This document shows, in pieces, positions 34,519 to 45,382 of a stretch of 64,000 nucleotides of DNA. The translations under genes were made by a program, and so were the position numbers. The stretch is from CF-162 sp040882565 (GTDB lineage Bacteria; Chloroflexota; Dehalococcoidia; SM23-28-2; RBG-16-64-32): positions 186,001 to 250,000 of the forward strand of contig JBBEAZ010000024.1 of assembly GCA_040882565.1 (NCBI GenBank). The letters run 5' to 3'. Numbering within the stretch: the first letter of the stretch is position 1; every line of letters starts with the position of its first letter. The notes beneath the pieces are model-generated. The model was not told the DNA's origin and did not search any database. It worked only from the letters and a program-made list of their open reading frames with translations.

Positions 34519-35021
34519 CGCGCCAGGCTCGTTCTCGCGAGCGCGGGTCGCAGGTGCTCAAGGTGCTCTTCGTCGTGGTGGTACCCAGAAAGAAACACTC
34601 CGAGACCCATCGCATCAGGCATGGTGCGGCTGGTTATCACCGGCGTGTTCTCGTCCGACTCGCCGACACGGGAAAGTAGCTCCAGAGTCTCCTCGCCTTC
34701 GCGTAGGACTTTGGCGATGAGTTCCTCGGTCGTTAACGCAGCCCCTCGCGCAAGGCTTGTGGCGATCCTCTCCTCACGCTTGGCGCTCTGGGGCCGCAGA
34801 TCGTGGTCAGAATCATCCAGCACCGCGCGGACCACCATGTCACAGAACAAGTACCCTACCGCCAAGTGCGCCAGCACGTCCCGAAACGTCCAGCCCGCCA
34901 CGGGGCTCGCCAGCTGCCAGGCGTCATCGGGTACTTCGCGCGCCACCTGGACGATCTCTTGCCGCGTTGATTGAAATCGCCTGGCAGCGGGCGCGACCCA
35001 GCTTGCGAACTCGGTGCTCAT
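34515..35021 (-). CDS. DinB-like metal-binding helical bundle protein inside the suf operon
   Basis: The 168-residue protein has the maleylpyruvate isomerase/DinB layout: a first helix WVAPAARRFQSTRQEIVQ, GWTFRDVLAHLAVGY with a His (about 57), and GYHHDEEHLEHL near the C-terminus (about 152-163), which supply a likely three-His metal site. Four-base overlaps with sufD upstream and sufS downstream place it within the operon. A role in Fe-S assembly or thiol chemistry is only suggested by position; DinB-fold thiol transferases exist. Confidence 0.75.
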   Translation of the reverse strand: MSTEFASWVAPAARRFQSTRQEIVQVAREVPDDAWQLASPVAGWTFRDVLAHLAVGYLFCDMVVRAVLDDSDHDLRPQSAKREERIATSLARGAALTTEELIAKVLREGEETLELLSRVGESDENTPVITSRTMPDAMGLGVFLSGYHHDEEHLEHLRPALARTSLAR

Positions 35022-36346
35022 CCGGCCCTCTCCCCGAAGCGCGGCAGGGCCAGCGTGGTGCGCTCGTCGAGCCACGTGCGAAGGGCCGCGAGCTTGACGC
35101 CGTCGAGGATCTCGCTGGCGAAGCCGCGGACGAGGAAGAGCATGGCCTGCTCGGGGTCGATGCCGCGGCTCTGCATGTAGAAGAGCGCGTCCTCGGCGAT
35201 GGCGCCCGCGGTTGCGCCGTGGCCGCACTTGACGTCGTCGGCGTAGATCTCGAGGGCGGGCTTGCTGTCTACCTCGGCCTCGCGGGAGAGGAGGAGGTTC
35301 TTGTCCTCCTGGTAGGCGTCGGTCTTGTCGGCGCCGGGGCGGACGAAGACGGTGCCGCCGAAGACGGCCTTCGAGCTGCCGTCAAGGATGCCCTTGTAGT
35401 AGAGGCGGGACGTGTTGTGCGGCTTCGCGTGGTCGATCGTCACGAGGTTGTCGATGTGCTGATCGCCGGAGGTGACGTAGAGGCCGCGCAGCGCCGCGGA
35501 CGAGCCGGTGTCGTCGAAAAGCACATCGGTATCCACGCGCACGAGGCCGCCGCCGGTCTCGTACGACAAGTTGGCGTAGTTGGTGTCGCGGCCCTGGTTC
35601 ACGCGGACGTGGCCGACGTGGAAGGCGTTCGGGTTCTCGAGGAGCAGCCGGTAGTGGTCAACGGTCGCGCCGTCTTCCAGAGTGATCTCGGTGACGGCGT
35701 CCGTGAAGTGGTTCTGGTCACCGAGACTGATGTAGCTCTCTACGAGCGTCAGCTCATTGAGCGCGGAGGCGACGACGAGCGCGCGCGGGAACGTTACCGG
35801 GTTACCGCGGTCCGACGTCAGGTAGACGACGTGCACCGGCGTCTTGACCGCCTGCGCAGCGTGGATGAACGCGCCGTCGCTGTGCATCGCGGTGTTCACA
35901 CCGACGAAAGAGTCGTGGTTCACCTGGGCGTACTTGCCGAGGTGCGCTTCCACCAACTGCGGCTGTGAACGCACTGCCTCAGAGAGGGGCGCGACGACGA
36001 TGCCGGGCGCGTCCAGGCCAGTCGACAGTTCGGGCGCGAAGTGGCCGTCAACGAGCGCGATGCGGATGAAGCCGCTGTCGAACGGCAGCCGGGCCGCCAG
36101 TGCCGAGGCGGACACTTCCGCGCGATCGAAGGGATAGTCGAAGGAACCGCGGGCAATCGGGCGGACGTCGGTGTACTTCCAGCCCTCGTTTCCCTTGCGC
36201 TCGACGGGGAAGCGGAACTGGAGGAAGCGCTCGAATCCCGAGTCGCGGAGGTCGGTCAACCATTGGGGTTCCTTGCCGGCGCGCTGTTCTTGGAGCTTAC
36301 GGAAGTCAGTCTCGTACTGCTCGTACGTTTCGACGGCCTGGGCCAT
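35018..36346 (-). CDS. sufD: Fe-S cluster assembly protein SufD
   Basis: The 442-residue protein has the SufBD beta-helix and conserved end (HGATAGAIAEDALFYMQSRGI, FASEILDGVKL). N-terminal helices include PQWLTDLRDSGFERF and NEGWKYTDVRPI, typical of SufD. It partners SufB and the SufC ATPase. It starts 2 bp after sufC. Confidence 0.93.
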   Translation of the reverse strand: MAQAVETYEQYETDFRKLQEQRAGKEPQWLTDLRDSGFERFLQFRFPVERKGNEGWKYTDVRPIARGSFDYPFDRAEVSASALAARLPFDSGFIRIALVDGHFAPELSTGLDAPGIVVAPLSEAVRSQPQLVEAHLGKYAQVNHDSFVGVNTAMHSDGAFIHAAQAVKTPVHVVYLTSDRGNPVTFPRALVVASALNELTLVESYISLGDQNHFTDAVTEITLEDGATVDHYRLLLENPNAFHVGHVRVNQGRDTNYANLSYETGGGLVRVDTDVLFDDTGSSAALRGLYVTSGDQHIDNLVTIDHAKPHNTSRLYYKGILDGSSKAVFGGTVFVRPGADKTDAYQEDKNLLLSREAEVDSKPALEIYADDVKCGHGATAGAIAEDALFYMQSRGIDPEQAMLFLVRGFASEILDGVKLAALRTWLDERTTLALPRFGERAG

Positions 36347-36348
36347 GG

Positions 36349-37113
<765 letters not shown>

Positions 37114-37116
37114 TGG

Positions 37117-37138
37117 CGGCCCTTCGGCGTTGCTCAGG
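37117..37138. repeat. CCTGAG...GAAGGG dispersed element
   Basis: In the sufB-sufC gap the minus strand reads GTCCTGAGCAACGCCGAAGG followed by GCC, similar to the core of the 38-bp repeats at 248 and 5480. Such elements occur in many copies in some Chloroflexota-like genomes; this is a candidate member. Confidence 0.4.
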
Positions 37139-37145
37139 ACAGGCA

Positions 37146-38612
<1,467 letters not shown>

Positions 38613-38689
38613 CTGTTCTCCGTTGGGTGGGTGGCAATTGTGTGCGTATGTGGGGATTAAGGAATATTAGACTGTTTTTATCTACTCAC

Positions 38690-38718
38690 ATTCTAGCATG
38701 GGGGGTGCACGCGTTCAA
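38690..38718 (-). promoter_or_regulatory. suf operon promoter
   Basis: On the minus strand TTGAAC (38713-38718) and TAGAAT (38690-38695) are separated by exactly 17 bases, a good sigma-70-type promoter with a 5' leader of about 70 nt ahead of sufB. Confidence 0.65.
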
Positions 38719-38733
38719 CATAGGTGACCTATG
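38719..38733. promoter_or_regulatory. 15-bp palindrome next to suf promoter, candidate operator
   Basis: CATAGGT-G-ACCTATG is a perfect inverted repeat lying directly upstream of the suf -35 box and 9 bp before the -35 box of the divergent gene at 38814. A regulator binding here could affect either. Confidence 0.5.
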
Positions 38734-38741
38734 ACGGGCGT

Positions 38742-38771
38742 TTGACGCGCGTTAAACGGCGCTGCTAAGTT
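38742..38771 (+). promoter_or_regulatory. Promoter of array gene 1
   Basis: TTGACG, 18 bp, TAAGTT. It matches the shared promoter pattern of the dockerin-like array (T-K-G-A-C, 17-18 bp, TATGCT/TAAGCT). Confidence 0.5.
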
Positions 38772-38813
38772 GCGGACGGCGCCCGGGCCCTGTATCCGTG
38801 ATTGGAGTTCTGC

Positions 38814-40760
38814 ATGATCCGACTCATTATGGTTTCCGCCCTGGCTCTCGGTGTATTCGGCGTCGCACTGATGTCATTCTCCGGCCGGTCGTCCGCGGGC
38901 GCGCCTTTCGTGGTCGATAGCACGGCTGACGCCGGCGCCGGTTCGCTGCGCCAGGCGATACTCGATGCGAACGCTGATCCGGGCTTCGACACGATTGCCT
39001 TCGATGCTTCCGTCTTTCCGCCGGCGCTACCGGCCGTCATTCTGCTGGCGAGCGAGCTGCCGGCGATGACGGACCCGGATGGCACGAGCGTGGATGGCAC
39101 TGGCGCAGGGGTGATCATCGACGGAGTTGCTCTGGGAGCGGGGGATGCTGGGCTGCGCTTTCACTCGGGGGCGGGAAACCCTCTAAACAGCGCGATGGCC
39201 AAGAACCTAACGGTGAGGAACTTCCCGGGCCGGGGAATTTACATGTGCGGTGGAGATGGCATCCTGGCCTGTATCAATCACGACAACTTCAACTCGCTGA
39301 TTGACGGAGTCACACTCATCTCCAATGGGCACACTGGGGGATACATTACAGGCCGGACGGTGACCAATGCAGTCATTACTAACACGGTCGCGACTAACAA
39401 CGCTTTTCACGGCGTTGAGATCAACTCCTGCACCGGCGACATGATCGAGCCCATCGTGACAGACAACACCGCGATGGCTAACGAGCGCCACGGGATACAG
39501 GTGAATTCCTGCGACGTCCTAGTCGATGCCACTGTCACGGGCAACATCTCCCTTGACAACGAGGACTTTGGGATCGAGGTGAACTCCGCGGATCAAATTA
39601 TGAACCCAACTGTGTCAGACAACGTGGTGAGTGGTAATGACCAAGTGGGGATATACGTTAACGCGAGTGACGACATCATTGGAGCGGACATCGCCCGCAA
39701 CAAGGTCGAGTTGAACGGTGAAGAGGGTGTCTATCTCAATGCCGGCGGCGTTCTGGACGACGCAGACGTCCACGCCAACCTGGTCCGCAACAACACAGGC
39801 GACGGTATCTACATCGATGGCGGCGCCCTATCACTTGCGCACGAACGAAGCATCACAGGAAACATCATCTGTAAGAACGTGGCCAGCGGGCTGAATGTGG
39901 CCAACGCGATCCCGCAGAACGCGGAAGGCAACTGGTGGGGCCAGCCCAGCGGCCCGGCGCCGGGGGGGACGGGCGACGCTATCATCGGAGCGGGTGCGGG
40001 GGTTGCGGATGCTGTTCCATGGATCGACACGATGACGGCCAGCGCCGATCCTGCGACCACAGGCATCTCCAGCGCGGTCCGCTTCCAGTTTTCGGACGCT
40101 GCCGCCACGGTCTTTCTAGGGCAAGGGCTTAGCATCGGTTATCCATTCGTGATCTCGACGGATATCGGCACGATCACTTCGTCGAGGGCGACCGGACCTA
40201 TGGCGCCGGAAGCGATCAATGCCCCGGACGGGACGGTCGAAGTTCTGCTGACGCCAGATAGCGCCGGGCAAGCGACCGTGGAGATCGACGCGCCTTGCGG
40301 GCTAGCGCTACTACCGGGCAACCCGCTGGAGGTGGAAGTCGTGGATGCGACGCCAACGCCTTCGCCGACGCCGACCCCTTTGCCGACCGCTAGCTCCTCA
40401 CCTACATCCACACCTACTTCGACGGTTAGCCCCAATCCTTCGCCTTCAGCGACTGCGACGCCGGGCGGCGAGCAAGTCGTCTGGGGCGACAACAACTGCT
40501 CGGGCCCGCCACCGGATCCGGTCGACTCGCTGCTGACGCTGCGCTTCGACGCTGGGCTCAGCACGAACACCGGGGACTGCCCGGAGATGGGCGAGGTGGT
40601 GGAGGTGGCGAACGCCTCGCCGCACCCATGGGGCGATGTCGATTGTTCGGGCGAGGTGAACCCGGTGGATTCGCTGAAGCTGCTGCGGTTTGATGCGGGG
40701 TTGCCGGTGGGCCAGCCGGACGGGTGTCCGGACCCGGGCGAGATGGTGACGGTCAGCTAG
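38814..40760 (+). CDS. Secreted beta-helix protein with dockerin-like module (array gene 1)
   Basis: The 648-residue precursor has a signal peptide (MIRLIMVSALALGVFGVALM), GAGSLRQAILDANADPGFDT (about 40-60) as in CSLREA-type proteins, and about ten irregular beta-helix turns (ITNTVATNNAFHGVEINSC, repeated with D-N-x-x-x-G-N motifs) to about residue 360. A beta-sandwich and a TPSPTPTPLPT linker (about 510-545) precede the C-terminal module: WGDNNCSGPPPDPVDSLLTL and WGDVDCSGEVNPVDSLKLL. The module ends nearly at the stop. Cargo-binding or lyase role is inferred. Confidence 0.88.
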   Translation: MIRLIMVSALALGVFGVALMSFSGRSSAGAPFVVDSTADAGAGSLRQAILDANADPGFDTIAFDASVFPPALPAVILLASELPAMTDPDGTSVDGTGAGVIIDGVALGAGDAGLRFHSGAGNPLNSAMAKNLTVRNFPGRGIYMCGGDGILACINHDNFNSLIDGVTLISNGHTGGYITGRTVTNAVITNTVATNNAFHGVEINSCTGDMIEPIVTDNTAMANERHGIQVNSCDVLVDATVTGNISLDNEDFGIEVNSADQIMNPTVSDNVVSGNDQVGIYVNASDDIIGADIARNKVELNGEEGVYLNAGGVLDDADVHANLVRNNTGDGIYIDGGALSLAHERSITGNIICKNVASGLNVANAIPQNAEGNWWGQPSGPAPGGTGDAIIGAGAGVADAVPWIDTMTASADPATTGISSAVRFQFSDAAATVFLGQGLSIGYPFVISTDIGTITSSRATGPMAPEAINAPDGTVEVLLTPDSAGQATVEIDAPCGLALLPGNPLEVEVVDATPTPSPTPTPLPTASSSPTSTPTSTVSPNPSPSATATPGGEQVVWGDNNCSGPPPDPVDSLLTLRFDAGLSTNTGDCPEMGEVVEVANASPHPWGDVDCSGEVNPVDSLKLLRFDAGLPVGQPDGCPDPGEMVTVS

Positions 40761-40781
40761 CTGGGTCGGTGAGCGCCCGTC

Positions 40782-40810
40782 TGGACTGTTTAACCCGCCG
40801 TTGTTAAGCT
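40782..40810 (+). promoter_or_regulatory. Promoter of array gene 2
   Basis: TGGACT, 17 bp, TAAGCT followed by TGCGTC. Confidence 0.5.
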
Positions 40811-40841
40811 TGCGTCACTCTAGCATCAACGGGGGTGTGTG

Positions 40842-42272
40842 ATGGTCCGAAAAATCCTTGTCCCTTCAATACTAGTCGGAGTACTAGCGATCCTTCTTGG
40901 TCTGGGAATGACCGGCCCGTCGGACGGTGGAGCGGCCTTCCCGGGTACGAATGGGAGGATCGCTTTTCGAGATACTGTATCCGGCGAAACAGACATCTAT
41001 ACTATGAACCCCGATGGTTCCGATGTTGATCAGCTGACGGACGCCGCAGGCCAAGACTCGACCCCAGGCTGGTCGGCGGATGGGACCAAGATACTATTCT
41101 CCAGCCAACGTGATCCCGAGAGCCGGGAGATCTACGTCATGAATGCGGACGGCTCTAATCAGACGCGCATTACCACCAACAACGTCGACGACGCGAGACC
41201 TACTTTCTCGCCGGACGGAACAAAGATCGCGTTCGACACGGGTCGGCACGCCGTAGGGATGGATAACAATTACGAGATCTACGTGATGGATCTGGACGGC
41301 TCGAACGAGGAACGCTTGACCACCAACACCGTCCATGACCGTGACGCAGACTGGTCGCCGGATGGGACAAAGATCACCTGGGGGAGCGGTTCTGACGTCT
41401 GGGTTATGGACGCCGACGGAAGCAACCAGACGAACCTGACTCCGAGCGCCTTCGAAGGTGGGGATCCTGGTTGGTCGCCCGATGGCACGAAGATAGTTTT
41501 CACTGGTTTCGTACCCGACGAGCAAAACACAGATGTCTACGTGATGGACGCAAACGGCGCGAATATCACGAACCTGACTCAGACAGACAACACCGGCGAG
41601 AGAGACCCGAGGTTTTCGCCGGATGGAACGAAGATCGTGTTCCACCAGAACGGCACCGGCGTCGTGGTGATGGATGCGAACGGCAGCAACCCTGTCACGA
41701 TCAACACGAGCACGAACGCCATAATGCTCGATTGGGGGCCGGCGCCGAGTCCCACACCCTCGCCAACGCCGACCCTGTCGCCGACGCCAGTCGGCCAGAC
41801 GCCCAGCCCCAGCCCAACGCCGTCCCCGACGCCTTCGCCGACGCCGGTGGGGCAGACGCCCTCGCCCTCACCTACGCCCTCTCCCACGCCCTCGCCCACG
41901 CCGGAGGGCCAGACTCCTGCACCCACGCCCACGCCCACGCCTTCGCCGACGCCGGAGCCCACGGACACGCCAGGCCCCGGCGAGCAACTCATCTGGGGCG
42001 ACAACAACTGCTCTGGCCCGCCGCCAGACCCGGTCGACGCGCTGCTGGCGTTGCGCTTTGACGCGGGCCTGAGCACCAACACCGGCGACTGCCCGCCGAT
42101 GGGCGAGGTGGTGGAGGTGACGAACGCGTCGCCGCATCCGTGGGGGGACGTCGACTGCTCGGGCGAGGTGAACCCGGTTGACTCGCTGAAGCTGCTGCGG
42201 TTCGACGCGGGGTTGAGCGTCTCACAGGGGGCGGGGTGTCCGGAGATCGGTGAGACGGTGGTTATCGATTAA
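40842..42272 (+). CDS. Secreted TolB/PD40-type beta-propeller with dockerin-like module (array gene 2)
   Basis: The 476-residue precursor has a signal peptide, then about six propeller blades each with D-I-Y-x-M-N-x-D-G-S-N-x-x-x-L-T and W-S-P-D-G-T-K-I-x-F (about 30-290). A long linker of T-P-S-P-T-P repeats with internal GQTPSPSPTPSPTPSPTP units (about 295-375) leads to the duplicated dockerin-like module. PD40 propellers often bind proteins or glycans. ATG at 40842 follows a G-rich ribosome binding site; GTG at 40839 is an alternative. Confidence 0.88.
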   Translation: MVRKILVPSILVGVLAILLGLGMTGPSDGGAAFPGTNGRIAFRDTVSGETDIYTMNPDGSDVDQLTDAAGQDSTPGWSADGTKILFSSQRDPESREIYVMNADGSNQTRITTNNVDDARPTFSPDGTKIAFDTGRHAVGMDNNYEIYVMDLDGSNEERLTTNTVHDRDADWSPDGTKITWGSGSDVWVMDADGSNQTNLTPSAFEGGDPGWSPDGTKIVFTGFVPDEQNTDVYVMDANGANITNLTQTDNTGERDPRFSPDGTKIVFHQNGTGVVVMDANGSNPVTINTSTNAIMLDWGPAPSPTPSPTPTLSPTPVGQTPSPSPTPSPTPSPTPVGQTPSPSPTPSPTPSPTPEGQTPAPTPTPTPSPTPEPTDTPGPGEQLIWGDNNCSGPPPDPVDALLALRFDAGLSTNTGDCPPMGEVVEVTNASPHPWGDVDCSGEVNPVDSLKLLRFDAGLSVSQGAGCPEIGETVVID

Positions 42273-42307
42273 GCGCACGTCGTCGCAGACCACGGCTGCT
42301 GATGGCG

Positions 42308-42336
42308 TGGACGGCGGCGGCGGTCGCTGGTATGCT
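42308..42336 (+). promoter_or_regulatory. Promoter of array gene 3
   Basis: TGGACG, 17 bp, TATGCT followed by TGC. Confidence 0.5.
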
Positions 42337-42362
42337 TGCGCCAGTCAACTCTGGGGGGAGCG

Positions 42363-43766
42363 ATGTCAGTCCTGATGAATGTGGTCCGCGCATGGCTGCT
42401 CGGCGTCGTCATCGTTGTTCTTCTACTCGCAGTCGCTGGATCCTCCACCGGCAGCGCAGCTTTTCCAGGATTCAACGGTCAACTGGCATGGCATTCGTAT
42501 GGCTCGGGCGAGTCTTCCGATATCCACACCATGGACCCGGACGGCGGGAACCGCACCAACCTTACGAATACCCCGAACGTTAGCGAAGATGATCCCGCTT
42601 GGTCGCCGGACGGGACGCAGATTGCGTACACGAGGGACGGTGACATCTGGATAATGGATGCGGATGGTGATAACGAGGCAAACCTGACGAATACGAGCAC
42701 CATCATGGAATATGTGCCGGCGTGGTCTCCAGATGGCACGAAGATGCTCTTCGTCCATCTCCCGGCAATGGGCGGCGGCAACTCAGAGATCTACGTTATG
42801 GACAGCGATGGGTCTGATCTAGTGAACCTGACCAACGCTTCCGACAGTAGCGAAGGGTACCCGGATTGGTCGCCCGATGGCACGAAGATCGCCTTCCAGA
42901 GCAACCGCGACGGCAGCGGTACCAATATCGAGATCTACGTAATGAACGCCAACGGCTCGAACCAGACCAACCTCAGCAACAACAGTGCCTGGGACCAGGT
43001 GCCTACGTGGTCACCCGACGGTTCGCACGTCGCCTTTTGGAGCGACCGGGACGGCGACCTGGACATCTACATGATGGACGCCAACGGCATGAACCAGGTC
43101 AACCTCACGAACACCGCAGCGGACGACTACGACCCCGTATGGTCTCCGGACGGCACAAAGATCGCCTACACCAAGTACGATGAGGCTAACGACGTCGAAG
43201 ACATCTACGTAATGAACGCCAACGGATCCAGTCAGCCCAATATGACCAATGACGGTATGGGCGGAAGGAACTTCGGCGTGGACTGGCAGCGGCTGTTGAC
43301 CGCGCCCACTCCCACACCTTCGCCAACGCCAAGCCCAACGGCCACATCCGCGTCCACGCCAACACCGACGCCAACGGCTACGCCCACGCCGACGGCGACG
43401 GATGAGCCAACCGACACGGCGACGCCGACGGCCACGCCAACACCAACACCGACTGAAACGCCGACGGGCCAGGAGGTGGCGTGGGGCGACAACAATTGCT
43501 CCGGCCCGCCTCCCGACCCGGTGGACTCGCTGCTGACGCTGCGCTTTGACGCGGGGCTTGGCACGAACACCGGCGACTGCCCGGAGATGGGCGAGGTCGT
43601 GGAGGTCGCGGCCGCGTCGCCGCACCCATGGGGCGACGTCGACTGCTCGGGCGAGGTGAACCCGGTGGACTCGCTGAAGCTGCTGCGTTTCGACGCGGGG
43701 CTGGATGTCGCGCAGGCGGACGGTTGTCCGGCGCTCGGTGACGCTGTCCTCGTCAACGAGAGCTGA
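42363..43766 (+). CDS. Secreted TolB/PD40-type beta-propeller with dockerin-like module (array gene 3)
   Basis: The 467-residue precursor is a paralog of the preceding gene: signal peptide (VVIVVLLLAVAGSSTGSAAF), about six PD40 blades (PAWSPDGTQIAYTRDGDIWI and similar), linker rich in T-P-T-P, and the duplicated module. GGGGGAG lies before ATG at 42363. The dockerin-like half is almost the same as in neighbours while the blades differ, as expected if the tail is kept uniform by selection or gene conversion. Confidence 0.88.
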   Translation: MSVLMNVVRAWLLGVVIVVLLLAVAGSSTGSAAFPGFNGQLAWHSYGSGESSDIHTMDPDGGNRTNLTNTPNVSEDDPAWSPDGTQIAYTRDGDIWIMDADGDNEANLTNTSTIMEYVPAWSPDGTKMLFVHLPAMGGGNSEIYVMDSDGSDLVNLTNASDSSEGYPDWSPDGTKIAFQSNRDGSGTNIEIYVMNANGSNQTNLSNNSAWDQVPTWSPDGSHVAFWSDRDGDLDIYMMDANGMNQVNLTNTAADDYDPVWSPDGTKIAYTKYDEANDVEDIYVMNANGSSQPNMTNDGMGGRNFGVDWQRLLTAPTPTPSPTPSPTATSASTPTPTPTATPTPTATDEPTDTATPTATPTPTPTETPTGQEVAWGDNNCSGPPPDPVDSLLTLRFDAGLGTNTGDCPEMGEVVEVAAASPHPWGDVDCSGEVNPVDSLKLLRFDAGLDVAQADGCPALGDAVLVNES

Positions 43767-43858
43767 TGCTCACGCGCATCCAGCACGCAGGTATGCGCGC
43801 TTCTGTCTCAACGGCCTCAGATTTGGGACGCCAGTTCTCCGCTGCAGGGATGACAAGT

Positions 43859-43887
43859 TAGACACGCGTACAGGCCGCTGATATGCT
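43859..43887 (+). promoter_or_regulatory. Promoter of array gene 4
   Basis: TAGACA, 17 bp, TATGCT followed by TGC. Confidence 0.5.
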
Positions 43888-43913
43888 TGCCGAAATCCTT
43901 TGGGAGGTGCTTG

Positions 43914-45302
43914 ATGTCGCACAGACTCGTCTTAGTTCTCGGCTCACTCGTTGCCCTGATCGTGCTCACACTGCTCTTGCTGAGCGCCGATAGCGGGCAG
44001 GCCGTCACCCCGGGTTTCAACGGTAGCATCGCGTTCGACTCGGACCGCGATGGCGGGGGCCACTTTGACATCTTCGTGATGAATCCGGACGGGAGCGACA
44101 AGACGAACGTCACGAACACGTCCAACGACGATGAGTACGGCCCCCGTTTTTCGCCGGATGGCACGCGCATCGTGTTCTATGGCAACCAGCACGTCTTTAC
44201 GATCGACGCGGACGGCGCCAATCGCTCGGCGGCGCTGACCTCCGAGGGACAAAACCTGTTTCCGGGCTGGTCTCCGGACGGCACACAGATCGTGTACGCC
44301 AGCAGCGCCACCGGCGACCTAAACGTGTACGTGATGGACGCGAACGGTGCGAACAAGACCCCCCTCACAGCGGGTGACACCGACAGCGCTCCCGATTGGT
44401 CGCCGGACGGCAGCAAGATCGCCTTCACCAGCTCCCGCGACGGCAACAGGGAGATTTACGTGATGAACTCGGACGGCTCCAACGAGACGCGCATCACGAA
44501 TGACACGGCGAAGGACAATGCGCCCAAGTGGTCACCAGACGGTTCCAAGATAGCGTTCTCCACGGACCGCGATAGCAATCCGGAGATATACCTCATGGAC
44601 GCGGACGGCTCTAATCCAGTGAACCTGACGAACACAGCGACGTCGGAAGACCGGCCCACCTGGTCTCCGGACGCGACAAAGATCGCGTTCCAGCAGGCAG
44701 ACGGAGACGACCAGAATGTTTTCGTAATGAATAGCGACGGCACCAACCCGGTCAGCCTGACGGAGCAGCCCGGCACGACCAACGAGAAGCCCGACTGGCA
44801 GCGGGTGGACAGCACACCCACACCCTCTCCCAGCCCAACCGGCTCGCCGACGCCGTCACCGACCGCCAGCGCAACCGAGACCGCGTCTGCCTCCGCCTCG
44901 GCCACCGCCACGCCCACGGATAGCGGAGAACAGACCGCGACGGCGACACCGACGGGGACAGCGATGCCAACGATTGGCCCCACCGCGCCGCCGACGAGCC
45001 CCGGTGGCGGCGACGAGCGCACCTGGGGCGACGACAACTGCTCCGGCGAGGCAGACCCCGTTGACTCGCTGCTGACGCTGCGCTTCGACGCCGGCCTGGA
45101 CGCCAACACCGGCGACTGCCCGCCGCTGGGGACGGAGGTGGATGTGCTCAACGCCTCGCTGCACCTCTGGGGCGACGTCGACTGCTCGAGCGAGGTGAAC
45201 CCGGTGGATTCGTTGAAGCTGCTGCGGTTCGACGCGGGGTTGCCAGTGGATCAGCCAGATGGCTGCCCAGAGCTGGGCGCGACCGTCGCGGTCGTCAGTT
45301 AG
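43914..45302 (+). CDS. Secreted TolB/PD40-type beta-propeller with dockerin-like module (array gene 4)
   Basis: The 462-residue precursor starts with a signal peptide (MSHRLVLVLGSLVALIVLTL), has six PD40 blades (IYVMNSDGSNETRITND, WSPDGSKIAFTSSRDG), a Ser/Thr/Ala-rich linker and the module. Its first loop is the plain 12-residue form (GDDNCSGEADPVD), lacking the extra residue of the G-P-P-P-D-P form seen in most paralogs. GGGAGG precedes ATG at 43914. Confidence 0.88.
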   Translation: MSHRLVLVLGSLVALIVLTLLLLSADSGQAVTPGFNGSIAFDSDRDGGGHFDIFVMNPDGSDKTNVTNTSNDDEYGPRFSPDGTRIVFYGNQHVFTIDADGANRSAALTSEGQNLFPGWSPDGTQIVYASSATGDLNVYVMDANGANKTPLTAGDTDSAPDWSPDGSKIAFTSSRDGNREIYVMNSDGSNETRITNDTAKDNAPKWSPDGSKIAFSTDRDSNPEIYLMDADGSNPVNLTNTATSEDRPTWSPDATKIAFQQADGDDQNVFVMNSDGTNPVSLTEQPGTTNEKPDWQRVDSTPTPSPSPTGSPTPSPTASATETASASASATATPTDSGEQTATATPTGTAMPTIGPTAPPTSPGGGDERTWGDDNCSGEADPVDSLLTLRFDAGLDANTGDCPPLGTEVDVLNASLHLWGDVDCSSEVNPVDSLKLLRFDAGLPVDQPDGCPELGATVAVVS

Positions 45303-45322
45303 CCGCGGCGGTGGACCTCTGC

Positions 45323-45352
45323 TGGACGATAGGTTCCGGCCGTTGGTATGCT
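45323..45352 (+). promoter_or_regulatory. Promoter of array gene 5
   Basis: TGGACG, 18 bp, TATGCT. Confidence 0.5.
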
Positions 45353-45382
45353 CTAGGCCGATTGATCCCGGGGAGGCCGATC

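Noticed and set aside
32536..34974. Long open frame (812 codons) on the plus strand
   Set aside because: It is antisense to sufU, sufS and the DinB-like gene; high GC with strong third-position bias opens such shadow frames. The protein is low-complexity and has no domain.
41755..41970. T-P-S-P repeats as a separate repeat element or variable tandem repeat locus
   Set aside because: They are the Thr/Pro linkers of exported proteins and occur in all array members; treated as part of the genes.
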